Assembly (NCBI GenBank): GCA_038380435.1
Contig: JAWZYU010000011.1
Span: forward strand, 76,567,501-76,631,500
DNA from: Ryuthela nishihirai
Taxonomy: Eukaryota; Arthropoda; Arachnida; Araneae; Heptathelidae
Length of the DNA: 64,000 nucleotides
Direction: 5' to 3'
The position numbers and the translations under genes were made by a program. The notes under the pieces were generated by a model. That model was not told the DNA's origin. It did not search any database and was given only the letters and a program-made list of their open reading frames with translations. Shown here piece after piece: positions 11,161 to 21,522 of this stretch (within the stretch, counting starts at the first letter, position 1; each line of letters starts with the position of its first letter).

Positions 11161-12355
11161 CACACTGAAGTGCCATTGAATTAGGGATAGGAGACGTTAT
11201 CCAAATTCAGTACAAATTTCGCATTTGCGCCCATGCGTGGCTGAAACTCTGGTCAAATATAGCTGTCAGCTTTGGCTTCCCCACGTATTCGTCGTGAGAA
11301 GCGTAATGAAAAAGGCGTGGGATTTAGATGCATTTGACAGAGGGCAGATCGTAGGTGCCCGACGGATGGGGCACTCGATCTCCAAAATTGTCAACGAACT
11401 TGGATTTTCTCGTATGACAGTTTCAAGAGTGTTTTGGGAATATGAAAATTCCGGCAAAAAAACCAGCACCCGAACAAACTGCAAAAAGGACAAACAGCCT
11501 TGAATGATCGTGGGCTTCGCCGTCTGACCCACATCGTATGGACCGATAGGGACCAGACATTTTGTGAAATCACCTCCCATCTAAATGTGTGTTCCAGCCG
11601 GGAAGTCAGTGCACGGATCGTGCAATGCTCACTTCATCATCTTGGCTTTGGGAGCCTCCGACTTACGAGAGTCCCACTACTAACGGCATGACACCGGGCT
11701 CAACGCCTTGTCTAGGCTAAAGAACATCGAAACTCGACCATCGAAAATTGGCAACGTGATTAATCCCGATTTAAACTTCATCACGCTGATGGGAGAATGA
11801 GGGTATGGCTCCAACCCCATGAAGCCATAGATCCTACATGTCAGGTTGGAACAGTACAAGCTGGTGGTAGCTCAGTGATGGCCTGTTGGACTTCTGTAGG
11901 ACCTTTGGTACGTGTACCAACGACTCTCAATGCATCCCGGTAGGTAGAACTCATGACTGACCAGTTACACCTATTTATGGCCATCATGCATCCCAATGAA
12001 GATGGCGTCTACTAGGAAGACAATTGTTCATTTTACAGGTCCTGGTTGGCTACTGCATGGTAGCAGTAGCATTCTGCTGATTTTGAAATTATGAATTTGC
12101 CACCTAGAAGTCCAGATTTAAATCCGATCGAAAATCTCAGGGATACCATCGAGCAGTGTCCGGGCCCGTGTCCCATCAGCGACGATCTTGAGAGAATTGT
12201 GGACAGCTCTGGAGGATGAATGGGTCGCTATACCTGTGGAACATTTACACAAGCTTGTGGAGTCCTTGCCTCGTCGTGTGGCTGCCGTTATCAGGGCCAG
12301 AGGGGGTCCAACACGTTACTATGTTGCTATCCCTAATTCAATGGCACTTCAGTGT
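11161..12355 (+). mobile_element. Tc1-like transposon with 28-bp perfect terminal repeats
   Basis: The ends are exact inverted repeats of 28 bp beginning ACACTGAAGTGCCATTGAAT. A TA follows the right end. On the left, TA lies next to an extra CA. The length of about 1.19 kb is right for Tc1. It sits inside a Jockey/CR1-like RT. The intact terminal repeats with a heavily mutated gene suggest the ends diverged less than the coding region, or that the copy was moved in trans. Confidence 0.92.
11309..12318 (+). pseudogene. Tc1-like transposase, DD36E spacing, many stops
   Basis: The N-terminal HTH reads MKKAWDLDAFDRGQIVGARR, then SISKIVNELGFSRMTVSRV, as in Tc1 paired-like domains. Later blocks are HADGRMRVWLQPHEAIDP (after the first Asp), VQAGGSSVMACW, EDNCSF (second Asp, near 12020) and PPRSPDLNPIENLRD (with the catalytic Glu, near 12110-12140). 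I count 36 codons between the second Asp and the Glu, two of them stops. That fits a DD36E arrangement rather than classical DD34E. Frame changes occur near 11500 and 11690. It is not functional. Confidence 0.88.
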
Positions 12356-12764
12356 ATGATATTTTGAATAATTAGGAAAACAATCAGCTTTATTCACCTG
12401 TATTTCGTTTTTTTTTATTAAAAGCACTTGATTGTATGGATCACAGATTATTGTTGAAAAAATGAAACGTTATAAGTTGAGAGGCAAAATTAGCAATTGT
12501 TTCAAGAGTCGCTTATCACATATAGGACGATATTTTTCCAATTAATAGTGTTAAGTCTAACAATGCATCGAGGGTTCGATATTTAGTCCTTTGTTATTCC
12601 TATTTTATATTAATGATATTGTTTTCCGAACACATGGAATCAATCATGATTAAAAAATTATTAAATTTTTTATTCAAAAGTCTAAGGTATTTTTTCCCTT
12701 TTTGTTCATTCGCCCTCCCAGAATCTGATTTTATTGCTTACAAATTATTTTTAAGGAAACTTTT

Positions 12765-13150
12765 TATTCTAAATGCTTACGGAGTATCTTGGCCATTAGA
12801 TGGTTTTACTTTGTAAGTAATGATGACGTTAGACAAAGAAGTCGGCAACCTCCTTTGAGCAGCATTTTGTGCAGAGAGAGACTCCGTTGGTTTGGTCAGG
12901 TTGCCCATATGCAAAAGTATAGATTAGCGAATAGTGTTATGAGCAGTGTGCCTATAGGCATCAGAAAGAATGGCAGACCTAAGGTGCGGTGGGCAGACAA
13001 TGTCAAAAACAACCTTGCTAGAATTGGGCTACCATCGCCAGGTGCAACAGATGTAGCTCAGGACAGACGTATTTGGAGAACTAAATTGCACAATCTGGTT
13101 GGACCTCTGTAGCTCATGGCTGCTTGAAGATGGATGATGATGATGATATA
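12765..13150 (+). pseudogene. RTE-like LINE, 5'-truncated 3' end
   Basis: The frame 12789-13112 matches the C-terminus of the LINE at 32572-36195: IRWFYFVSNDDVRQRSRQPP, ILCRERLRWFGQVAHM, GRPKVRWADNVKNNLARIG, and an end in LVGPL. A conserved tail (CTCATGGCTGCTTGAAGATG) and a short GATGAT run follow. Only about 0.38 kb remains, a typical 5' truncation product of target-primed reverse transcription. Confidence 0.9.
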
Positions 13151-14100
13151 ATTTTTTGCTTTTTTTTTCTCTTTCTGTGGGTGATTAATGTCTTCATATA
13201 TGCATTGCGCAATTGTACCTTTCTAGGTAAAATAAAATCAATCAAATATGCAATAATTTCTCGATTCGCAATCGAGCTGGACTTCCGTTGCAGTATGACA
13301 TTTTCCCCTTCGTTTTAGAAGTTTTTGAAAAATTTCATGAAAAATGCATGAATTATACGAAAAACGTTTAATAAAGTTTGCTCTGTTTACCCTTACTTCC
13401 CAAAGGGGGCTTTGCTTTCTTAGTTCTTCCCCCCCCCCCTCTATACCTGCCAGATTTATGTGAATATTTTTTAGCGCAGGTCAATGTTAAATAAATACAT
13501 CAGAGGTTTCCGAAATATTTCTGTCTTGCTAATCTTTTCATATTTATCAAGGTTTCATAGATTCCACATAAGAAAAACTACATACAAAAGATCATTTCTC
13601 AACGAAAAATCATGTTACAAAATTTATACACTGGCATATAAGAATACATATTTTTACTCCTGAAATTTAATGACAAAATGTTCAGAAATGCGTATCGTAG
13701 GAAATAGTTGCATTAATGAGAGGGCTAACTCGTTTGAAACGAAGTCGAATGAATAGAAATTATTGAGAAATCATTTCCCCCTAAAGGAAAATACGAATAA
13801 CAAATATTGCTTTTTTTTCGACTTGGTATATATATATTGTTAGACTGATTCTTAAAATAAAGGGGAAAAAAAGCATACATATTGTCGACTCTGGGAAACA
13901 ACTCATGGACCTGAAGGGAATTTTTTTATTCTAAATACTTACACTGAGCGAAACAGTATATAACTGAGTATCTGTATATACACTAAAAATCAAGCAATTA
14001 TTTCAGCACCTCTTGATTTCAAGACCGTCACTTCAACCCCTATTTGACATTGAACGCGATATCCGAGTTGAAAATTTTTAATGTTCCCATCTACTGCCCA
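13151..14100. other. Spacer, nothing recognised
   Basis: AT-rich with a C homopolymer near 13430. No supported gene or repeat. Confidence 0.4.
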
Positions 14101-14109
14101 AAATATTTT

Positions 14110-14650
14110 TAATAAATCACCAATTCATAGCTCTCTAGCAAACAATATAGAAATCTACCCTCAAAGCGAAATTTCACAATTTTTCTGAGATTTTTATTTT
14201 ATTGGAAATACCCACAGGATCCAATTTTCAGCTTTCTAGCACTGGTGTATCAAATTTTGACCTTTGGCCTCAAAGGACCCATTGCATCCGAAATTTCACA
14301 ACATTTCCAAGATCAACAACCCAAAATAACCCAAGACAAAGGTTTTCAGCTCGCTAGCATTGGCATATCGAAATTTAACTTTTTTCTTCGAAGAACCCGC
14401 CAGATCAGAAATTTCTTAACGTTTCTGAAAACTATACATTGAAACATCCTAGACACCAATTTTCACGTTTCAGTCAATGTGACCTCTATTTGGCTTAAAA
14501 GGACACGTAGGAGGTCAGATTTCAGATTTTTCCCGAGATCTACGATTCGGATTAGCCCTAGGTGCAAATTTTCAGAACTCTATTTCTGCATGATAGCGAA
14601 AATTTGCATGATCCCCTGTCAGCCGACAGTCCATTCACTCACAATTGTCT
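14110..14650. repeat. Degenerate tandem repeat, about 105-118 bp period, about 5 units
   Basis: A block starting CAATTTTCAGCTTTCTAGCA recurs near 14116, 14222, 14341, 14457 and 14566. Each is followed by a shared AAATTTGACCTTT / AAAGGACCCAT / GAAATTTCACAAC pattern. The units are strongly diverged, so this looks like an old local satellite. Confidence 0.65.
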
Positions 14651-14752
14651 ATAAGCACTGAGAGGACAATTTATTATGCACATCCACCTGATAACATATG
14701 GGTTCACCTTTCTCACTCACAATACGAGCAGCATGTTGTGGCATGAACTGTA

Positions 14753-14880
14753 CAGTCGCTCAAAAAAGTATCCGAATATTATGGTTGATTACAGAATTCA
14801 GAAAAAATATCTGGCAGCGTTTTTTTAGAAATTAGTGATCTGGCAACCTTCGTGTCACGTGATTACAGAATTCAGGAAAA
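14753..14880. mobile_element. Palindromic TA MITE, copy 2, right half lost
   Basis: It begins after TA with CAGTCGCTCAAAAAAGTATC and proceeds to the central GTGTCACGTGA. It then jumps to a second partial arm (TTACAGAATTCAGGAAAAAT) instead of completing the palindrome, so it is an internally rearranged copy. Confidence 0.85.
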
Positions 14881-14884
14881 ATAT

Positions 14885-14965
14885 CTGGAGCGTGTACAGC
14901 AAATGTACACGCTCCAGTTACCGTTCATAGCAAACTGGAGCGTGTGCAGTAACTGTACACGCTCA
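14885..14965. repeat. Two tandem hairpins
   Basis: 14885-14917 is a perfect hairpin: 14-bp stem CTGGAGCGTGTACA, loop GCAAA. A second imperfect copy follows at 14935-14965 (CTGGAGCGTGTGCA...TGTACACGCTC). They lie between MITE copies 2 and 3, probably inside the 3' end of the Tc1-like element continued below. Confidence 0.8.
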
Positions 14966-15019
14966 ATATTTCCGTGAGTGAGCCCACACGATCTAGTATC
15001 AAAATAATATGACCACCTA

Positions 15020-15229
15020 CAGTCGCTCAAAAAAGTATTTGAACACTATGGTCGATTACAGAATTGAGAAAAAATATCTGGCAACGATTTTTTTAGAAAT
15101 TAGTGATCTGGCAACCTTCGTGTCACGTGACACGAAGGTTGCCAGATCACTAATTTCTAAAAAAATCGCTGATATTTTTTCTGAATTCTGTAATCAACCA
15201 TAATGTTCGGATACTTTTTTGAGCGACTG
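15020..15229. mobile_element. Palindromic TA MITE, copy 3
   Basis: A 210-bp element flanked by TA (15018-15019, 15230-15231), palindromic end to end around GTCACGTGAC. It is inserted in the non-coding 3' part of the Tc1-like element whose transposase lies in the two pieces at 15232-15867 and 26502-26884. Confidence 0.95.
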
Positions 15230-15231
15230 TA

Positions 15232-15867
15232 CCAGATGTTGGGAACTTTCGAGTGGTATTGCAGCCCATAATTTCAGGGCAACCATCCGTAAAGCGTTGA
15301 GAGCTGCCAGTGATAGGTTTCTGGCTCGAATGCATAGACTCCACTTCATCTCACAGATGCTCAATAGGGTTCAAATCTGTAGAGTGAGAAAAACATTCGA
15401 GGGCTGTGAACTTAATGGAAAACTCCTCCAAGCAGTCCTTCACCAAATGGGAATGAAAGAAGGCACTCTGCTGTGGGAAATGATAGCCATGAATGGCTGT
15501 TGGTGGTCAGCGAGTACGTCAATGTAGCCTTGTTGGTAGTAGTAGTCTCAATAAGTACAAGGGTCCCCAAAATGTCCCACGTAAAAATGCCCCAGAGCAT
15601 TACACCGTCTGAAACAATCTGAACACCCCAAAAAGACATTTGGGGTTCATGACCTCATATGGCTTGTGCCACATTGGCAAACTCCATCGGCATGTTGTAT
15701 TTGGAATCTCGATTCGTCAGACCAAGCTACCTGTTTGCAGTCTTTCCACAGTCCACTGGCAATGCTCCTTCTCCCACTGCAGCCTCATAGCCTGCTGATG
15801 TGAAGTTAACAAGGGTACTCAATGTGCACATCAGCAGCCATAGATCAGTCGTGCCATCGTACGTTGA
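15232..15867 (-). pseudogene. Tc1-like transposase, C-terminal part (split by the Polinton-like element)
   Basis: On the minus strand, passing away from the inserted element, one reads the end of the DNA-binding part (QWEKEHCQWTVERL, near 15750-15800), then KPYEVMNPKC, GVMLWGIFTWDILG (the conserved VMVWG block) and STDLNPIEHL near 15365, which carries the catalytic Glu. A stop replaces the following Trp. The rest reads to FPTSG at the C-terminus. Several stops and shifts interrupt it. The missing N-terminal part lies on the far side of the 10.6-kb insertion. Confidence 0.85.
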
Positions 15868-15873
15868 ATGGTC

Positions 15874-17869
15874 AGTAGTAGGGTCCCACTATAGGCCGAC
15901 TTCGCCCACTTCCGGTCCGTGTTATGTTGCAACTGTCCACGTTGCCTTCTCAGATTGAACTTTGACACTTATGTCGCAACCGACCGGAAATTGACCTGTG
16001 TTTCAATCGTCCACGTTCCTTCTCAGATTGGACTTTGACCCCTATGTCGCAACTGACCATATTTTAAGTCCTCTTCATAGACCCCCTGGTTGTCCTATAT
16101 TTTAAGCCGCCTTTTCGAATAGTCTCGATTTTTCTTGATTTCAGACCCCACCTATATTTTAAGCTCTCCTTCTCGAATAGTCTCGATTTTTCTTGATTTC
16201 AGCCCCGAACTATATTTTAAGCTCCCCTTCTCGAGTAGTCTCGGTTTTTCTAGATTTCAGCCCCCGACCTATATTTTAAGCTCCCCTTCTCGAATAGTCT
16301 CGATTTTTCTTGTTTTTCCCCTGATTAACCCATATTTTAAGCCCTCTTCACAGACCCCCTTGGTTGACCCACCTATATTTTAAGCCCTCCCCTCTTTAAA
16401 GCAATTCAGTTTTTGAACATTCAATCGGTCTCATCCAACGTCCATACTATTAACGTCTCCTGTATTTAAAAAAAATTCCTTCCCACAGCGTGGTTTGAAC
16501 CTGGTACCTCAGTGCCGATAGCGTCATTGCGCTCGGCTATGCCTTGTTATTTGATGATGCGGCTTGGATGTGTCTCAAACGGGGTATAACCGTATAAATC
16601 ACGTATCTCTTTATTACAGCATGAGTTTTATATTTCAGATATTAACCTAGGTTTTTTTATTATCCTACGTTTTTTTTATAACCTTCGTATTCTTTATAAC
16701 TAGTTTTTTCTACGTATTTCTTATGAGCTCTGTGACTAGAAGAAGGACAAATCTACAGTTTTAAAAGACTGTCCCACAGAAAACACCAATGGGCAAAAAA
16801 CAAAATCTTAAAAACTTATTCGTCATGATGTAAAACGGGGTAATATGGTTGACCTATAACTTTAGTACGTCTCCTGTATTTAAAAAAAATTGCTTCCAAC
16901 ACCGTGATTTGAACCTGCTACCTAGGAGTCAATAGCCGGACTTTATCGCACTAGACTATGCTTTGTACTTGATGACGCGGCTAAGATGTGTCTCAAACGG
17001 GGTATAGCCCATCACTATAAATTACGTATCTCTAATCGGTGTATAACCGTATAAATTTTGTATCTCTTTATTACAGCTTGAGTTTTATATTTCAGATATT
17101 AACCTAGGTTTTTTTATTATCCTACGTCTTTTTTTTTTACAACCTTCGTATTCTTTGTAACTAGTTTTATCTACGTATTTCTTATAATTGAACTCCGTGG
17201 CTACAAGAAGGACAAATCTACAGTTTTAAAAGACTGTCCCACAGAAAACACCAATGGGCAAAAAACAAAATCTTAAAAACTTATTCGTCATGATGTGAAA
17301 AGGGGTAATATGGTGACCTATAATTTTAGTACGTCTCCTGTATTTAAAAAAAAATTGCTTCCAACGCCGTGATTTGAACCTGCTACCTAGGAGTCAATAG
17401 CCAGACGTTATCGCACTAGACTATGACTTGTACTTTATGATGCGGCTAAGATGTGTCTCAAACGGGGTATAGCCCATCACTATAAATTACGTATCTCTAA
17501 ATGGTGTATAACCGTATAAATTATGTATCTCTTTATTACAGCTTGAGTTTTATATTTCAGATATTAACCTAGGTTTTTTTATTATCCTACGTTTTTTATA
17601 ACCTTCGTATTCTTTATAACTAGCTTTTTCCTGCGTATACGTATTTCTTATAATGAATCCGATAGTCCTTTCATATTAATATACGTATTTTTATAACCGT
17701 CGTATTTTTCAGTCCGTTTCAGTAACGCTTATTTCTTTTAACTCCATTACTGTTGGTTGTCGCATTTTTACTAGAAGAAGGATATCCGGCAGTAACTGTT
17801 TTTCCCACAGAAAATGCAATTGGGTAAAAAATCTGTTTTAAAAACTTATTCGTCATTATGTGTGATATG
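15874..17869. repeat. Left inverted-repeat arm of the Polinton-like element
   Basis: This arm is the reverse complement of 25109-26495, but longer because of extra tandem copies. Near the tip are two 74-bp units (from 15935 and 16009, starting GTCCACGTTGCC). Next come about six 57-62-bp units at 16066-16390 built around CCTATATTTTAAGC and CTCGAATAGTCTCGATTTTT. Inward lie three larger units (next entry). The right arm has the same order with fewer units. Confidence 0.93.
16453..17869 (-). repeat. Three tandem 0.41-0.54-kb units, each with a tRNA-like segment
   Basis: Units start with ACGTCTCCTGTATTT at 16453, 16867 and 17331. Each holds a minus-strand segment with pol III-like boxes (about 16483-16545, 16893-16962, 17358-17430). 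In the middle unit, box A-like TAGTCTAGTGCGATAAAG is followed by box B-like GGTTCAAATC. The T-arm stem no longer pairs well, so these are not functional tRNA genes. The right arm carries two such units, with a plus-strand segment at 25516-25587. In both arms the segments point outward. Confidence 0.7.
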
Positions 17870-18278
17870 ATCTGGTGACCTTAAATTGTTCCACACCACG
17901 CGTCACGTTTTATTGACAGATGTTTAAGTTTAAGTACTGCGAAATTAAAAATTTTTAACTTCTACCCTCATCTGTAATTTTTCCACTAAAACTTTTTTCT
18001 TTGAATGACAACGCGGGTATTGCAATTCTTTTACCCATAGTTCGACCTTTCATCAAATCGCGTGATGGCATTTCGCAACAAGCTGGCTGTGACAAGGTCA
18101 CTTTAATTTCCTTCATTAAAAATAGAATTCCTAAGGTCAAGGTATGCAAATTCATTCAAAGTGACAAGCAGGGTGTGATTATGCATAGTTCAATGAGTCC
18201 TTTGGTAGCCGTTAGGAAGGCGATAAGTTATTAAATATTAAATTAATATTAATATTAAATTAGCAGACTGAGAAAAAT
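17870..18278. other. Polinton-like element interior, left, unrecognised
   Basis: It lies between the left arm and a 60-bp repeat. Two overlapping frames (17955-18155 minus, 18001-18234 plus) are open for 66-77 codons. The plus frame reads NDNAGIAILLPIVRPFIKSR and then a run rich in Lys and Val. I do not recognise either. They are candidates for debris of Polinton structural or small genes, but this is only positional inference. Confidence 0.3.
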
Positions 18279-18459
18279 AACATATCGGTGGAATATGGGA
18301 TATTCGTTTCCAAAGAGAGTGAATGTTTTCATTTTACATAACATATCGGTGGAATATGGATGTTCGTTTCCAAAGAGAATGAATGTTTTCATTTTACATA
18401 ACATATCGGTGGAATATGGATGTTCGTTTCCAAAGAGAATGAATGTTTTCATTTTACAT
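18279..18459. repeat. 60-61-bp tandem repeat, 3 copies
   Basis: Three nearly identical units start AACATATCGGTGGAATATGG (18279, 18340, 18400) and end ATGTTTTCATTTTACAT. The period is a multiple of three, so repeated peptides appear in frames on both strands. They have no coding meaning. Confidence 0.95.
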
Positions 18460-18667
18460 CTTCAGTGCCCTCAAAAAGTTACATATCTACGGTCTATTAT
18501 TATTTTGTACCACGGAAAACCAGTTAATCAGCCAAGAAAAATCAAGAGTTAATGTACCGTATTTACCAGCGTATAGGACGCACCGGCGTATAAGAGCACC
18601 CCCTTTTTAGACACATTTTTAAGGGGAAAAAAATTTCCACATTGTTTCATGAATTTTCATAAAGATT

Positions 18668-19225
18668 TACTACCCCCCCCCCAATAGAGGACCATCTTGA
18701 CGTGATGGGGGGGGCCTAGGGCCCAGCAAACCAGCTGAAGGCTTTGCCGGCCTGATTGGGTCCCCGGCTGGAGCATTGCCAAAGCCAACTGAGGTCGACG
18801 ATGCTGCCGACCGGTTCTCTGGCCGGTTGGTCAGGACAGTGTCTGAGACCTCACCTATCAGGAGCTCTAGGTGAGCTGTTCGAGGGCTCAGCAGAACGGG
18901 TTTTGCTCCTAGTAGGCCTGAGCCCTCTTAAAAGTCTGGGTCTTACTAAGAGTCTCCACCCCGGGTGCCGATCGATCTTGGATCTATATATCCTTGTTCA
19001 TGGCTAACCGGGGAACAGATTAATGTTAGGTTTCCTGCAGTGGTCAGCTTTCCTTCTATAAGACTGCTGCCATGTGAGGCTGGGGTTGAGGTGCGCCTAT
19101 AGGGCGTATTCCTTGCCCCCGGCTCTAGATAGCACGGCTTTTCATAACTGGTAGTGTCGTATAGGCGGAATCGGCAATTGCCGTGGTTGCATAAGATCGC
19201 AACAAAAGAGATCAATTGTACTCGT
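18668..19225. other. GC-rich segment of unknown origin within the pogo element
   Basis: About 550 bp, much richer in G+C than everything around it. It starts at a C homopolymer, then reads GAGGACCATCTTGACGTGAT and a G homopolymer. Short frames exist on both strands (83 and 89 codons) with no recognisable domain. It lies downstream of the transposase stop. It could be a separate non-autonomous insertion or an acquired host fragment. I see no target duplication or terminal repeats. Confidence 0.5.
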
Positions 19226-19284
19226 TTTATAGTTATTTATGTACACAAAAAATTTAACTAGGGAACATTGTAGTTAGGTACCTT

Positions 19285-20567
19285 TTAATGTTCATCCTCA
19301 AAACCCAGAAATTCATCTCCAGAGCTAAATGAAGAATCACTTGAAGCCTCTTTTTCAGAAACTGAGTCTTCGTATAACAAATCATCCTCTGTGCCATCAA
19401 GTGAGTTACTAATACCACATTTCTTAAATGACTGTACAACTGTCTCATGTTTCACAGCATTCCATGAAGTTTTGACCCATTCACAAATCTGCAAAATGCT
19501 AGGCCTCTTCCTTCTTCCTGATGGTGTCACTTCAAAATCTGTAGACTGCATCCAACTGTTCCATTTCTCCTTCATGAATCCTTTAAATGGTTTATTAATG
19601 CAGACATCTAATGGTTGAAGCTGGCTCGTTAGTCCACCTGGAATTACAGCTAACTGAGTTTTTAATTGGTTGATTTTATTTTTTACAGCTTCTGTTCTAT
19701 GACTCCGAAACTGATCCCATACTAGCAAGGCAGGTTTCTTTAACAGTCCACCAGGACGCCTAGACCACACATTGTCTATCCACAACTTCATCCCCCCTTC
19801 ATCTATCCCTTAGGATGAACGTGCACAAACACACCTTTAGGCAGTTTTTCCTTGGGCAAGGTTTTCCTTTTGAAAATCAAAAGAGGCGGCAATTTTGTTC
19901 CATTGGCACAACAAGACAACACGACTGTGTAATGCGTTTTCTCATGTCCACAAGTTTTAACAATAACACTTCTTGCACCTTTGGAATCTTCTGTCTTGTT
20001 TGAGGGTACATCGAACGTCAGTGGGACCTCATCCATGTTTGCTATTTGTGAAAGTTCAAAATTTCCACTTTTTCTTGCATTAATGATAATTTTATTAAAC
20101 TCGAAAATCTTGTCTTCATATTCTGTTGGCATCTTTTGTGCTATTTATGTTTTAGTCCGCATACGTAAGTCATTTCTCTTCATGAATCTAGAACACCATG
20201 ACGTTGATCCTGTAAAATCATTGATGCCTCTGTTAGTAGCTATCACTCTTGCTTGTTGAATAGTCATTTTTGTGGAAACTGAAAATCCCGAGCTTCGGTG
20301 GTCTAATATCCAAGTTTTTAATTCTTCTTCTAGTTCCAGCCATTTTGCAATTCCATGTCGCAGATTATGTTTACTATGCATAGCTTTTTTTAGGTCTTCT
20401 TCCTGTCTTCTCCAAGTTCTTATCATCTTTTCTGTTGGCGGTGATCCGAAATTCCTCTCTGCTGCCCTGTTTCCGTGTTCTTCGGTATACTCAATCACTC
20501 GTAGCTTGAATGCAATATCATAGCAGAATCTGCGTTGTTTTTGAGCCATGTTTCGCAGCAAAAACAC
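19285..20567 (-). pseudogene. pogo/Tigger transposase, DD35D, one stop and one frameshift
   Basis: Minus strand from 20567 (an in-frame Met at 20549 precedes AQKQRRFCYDIAFKLRVIEY). In order: a psq-type HTH (AAERNFGSPPTEKMIRTWRR), a CENP-B-type DNA-binding domain (to about 20190), then the DDE_1 nuclease. NMDEVPLTFD holds the first Asp, LVWDQFRSHR the second and LQPLDVCINKPFK the third. I count 35 residues between the second and third, a DD35D pattern. The C-terminus is acidic and Ser-rich, ending LGFEDEH. A stop lies at 20145-20147 in the same frame as the next block. A one-base loss near 19800 shifts frame before MKLWIDNVW. Only two lesions suggest fairly recent death. Confidence 0.95.
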
Positions 20568-21023
20568 GAGAAAGCTTCTTCGGTACTAAAAGTTTACGTT
20601 TTTGTAGCCTTGAGGCGCTGTAATCGGTAACGACGCGCCATGCTCGCGCTTTTCGAAACAATATGCCGGTGAAATGTGATCATGCATGCGCACATTGGAT
20701 GAATCCTAACCTTGAGATGTCAGTGGATCTGAACTCTATTTTACTGGAACGCTGTCTCTGTCAGTAGTGAAGCATAAAATACATCACGCAACTTATTATT
20801 TTTTCAGAACAAAAAAAAATATGGAAACGATTTATTTGAAACCACTCTTTCACAAAAGGACAAAATGCAAAAGAATACTTATATAGGTATATTGATATAA
20901 ACCAAAAGTTTTAGACTGAAATTTCAACTCATAATTTTGATTACCGGTGCAAAAGACGCACCCCACATTTTAGGCGTATTTTGAGGGGGGAAAAGTGCGT
21001 CCTATACGCCGGCAAATACGGTA

Positions 21024-21520
21024 TATATTAGTGTTTCGCTGAATTATTTATTGGAATGAATGCAGTAACATGAATATTGATGAAACAGTGCAAGACAAAT
21101 TTTTTTCAAAGAGTTACATTTTGTACACACAATTCTTGTTAGTTGTTTTCTCTGCTTTACACACGGTCGTCTTGTGTTTACTTCGACTGTCAAATGATCT
21201 CCTACCCTGAGCATGCTATTAGAAGCTTCTACGGCACCAACTGGGAAAAGCACGGGATATTTTGCTACCAATGAACTAGGAATGAACTCTTTTTTCCATT
21301 ACCACTGGGACTACTTTCCACATATATAAATCCTGTATTATCTGTGAATGAGCCTGTAATAAATTGAACGCCTTAACAACTATATACATTTAGAAGAAAA
21401 ATATATCTAAATTCGTAAAAATGAACAACATTTCTGTCAATGTTTTTGGACACGAGAAAGAGGTGTTCCCACTCTACATCACACTATTCAGATTTAAAGC
21501 GCACGCAAATCTCCTACTAT
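21024..21520. other. Polinton-like element interior, unrecognised
   Basis: A minus frame (21044-21271, 75 codons) contains a CxxC pair but matches nothing I recognise. By position it would lie downstream of the polymerase fragment. The coding signal is too eroded to assign. Confidence 0.3.
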
Positions 21521-21522
21521 TA

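Larger units (their letters stand above)
10600..12690 (+). pseudogene. Jockey/CR1-like LINE reverse transcriptase, interrupted by a Tc1 element
   Basis: Two blocks flank the Tc1-like element at 11161-12355. The left block (about 10640-11158) reads NKFNKRF, then NWRPTSLLSVFVQILEK, the usual start of a non-LTR RT palm (NYRPISLL...KxLEK type). The right block (12357-12680) resumes with DILNN, then ALDCMDHRLLLKK (motif A, AFDxxDH type) and FSPLLFLFYINDI (the QGSxLGPLLFxIYINDI block). Frames are broken by many stops. Joining across the insertion restores the family order. The family differs from the RTE-like LINEs elsewhere in the window. Exact ends are not visible. Confidence 0.72.
18557..21021 (-). 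mobile_element. pogo/Tigger-like DNA transposon, full length but dead
   Basis: 2,465 bp flanked by TA (18555-18556, 21022-21023). Terminal inverted repeats begin CCGTATTTACCAGCGTATAG on the left and CCGTATTTGCCGGCGTATAG on the right, continuing GACGCACC. A second, inner GCGTAT/AAGACGCACC motif occurs at each end. The transposase is on the minus strand with one stop and one frameshift. It sits inside the Polinton-like element and so is younger than it. A GC-rich foreign segment lies between its left end and the gene. Confidence 0.95.
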
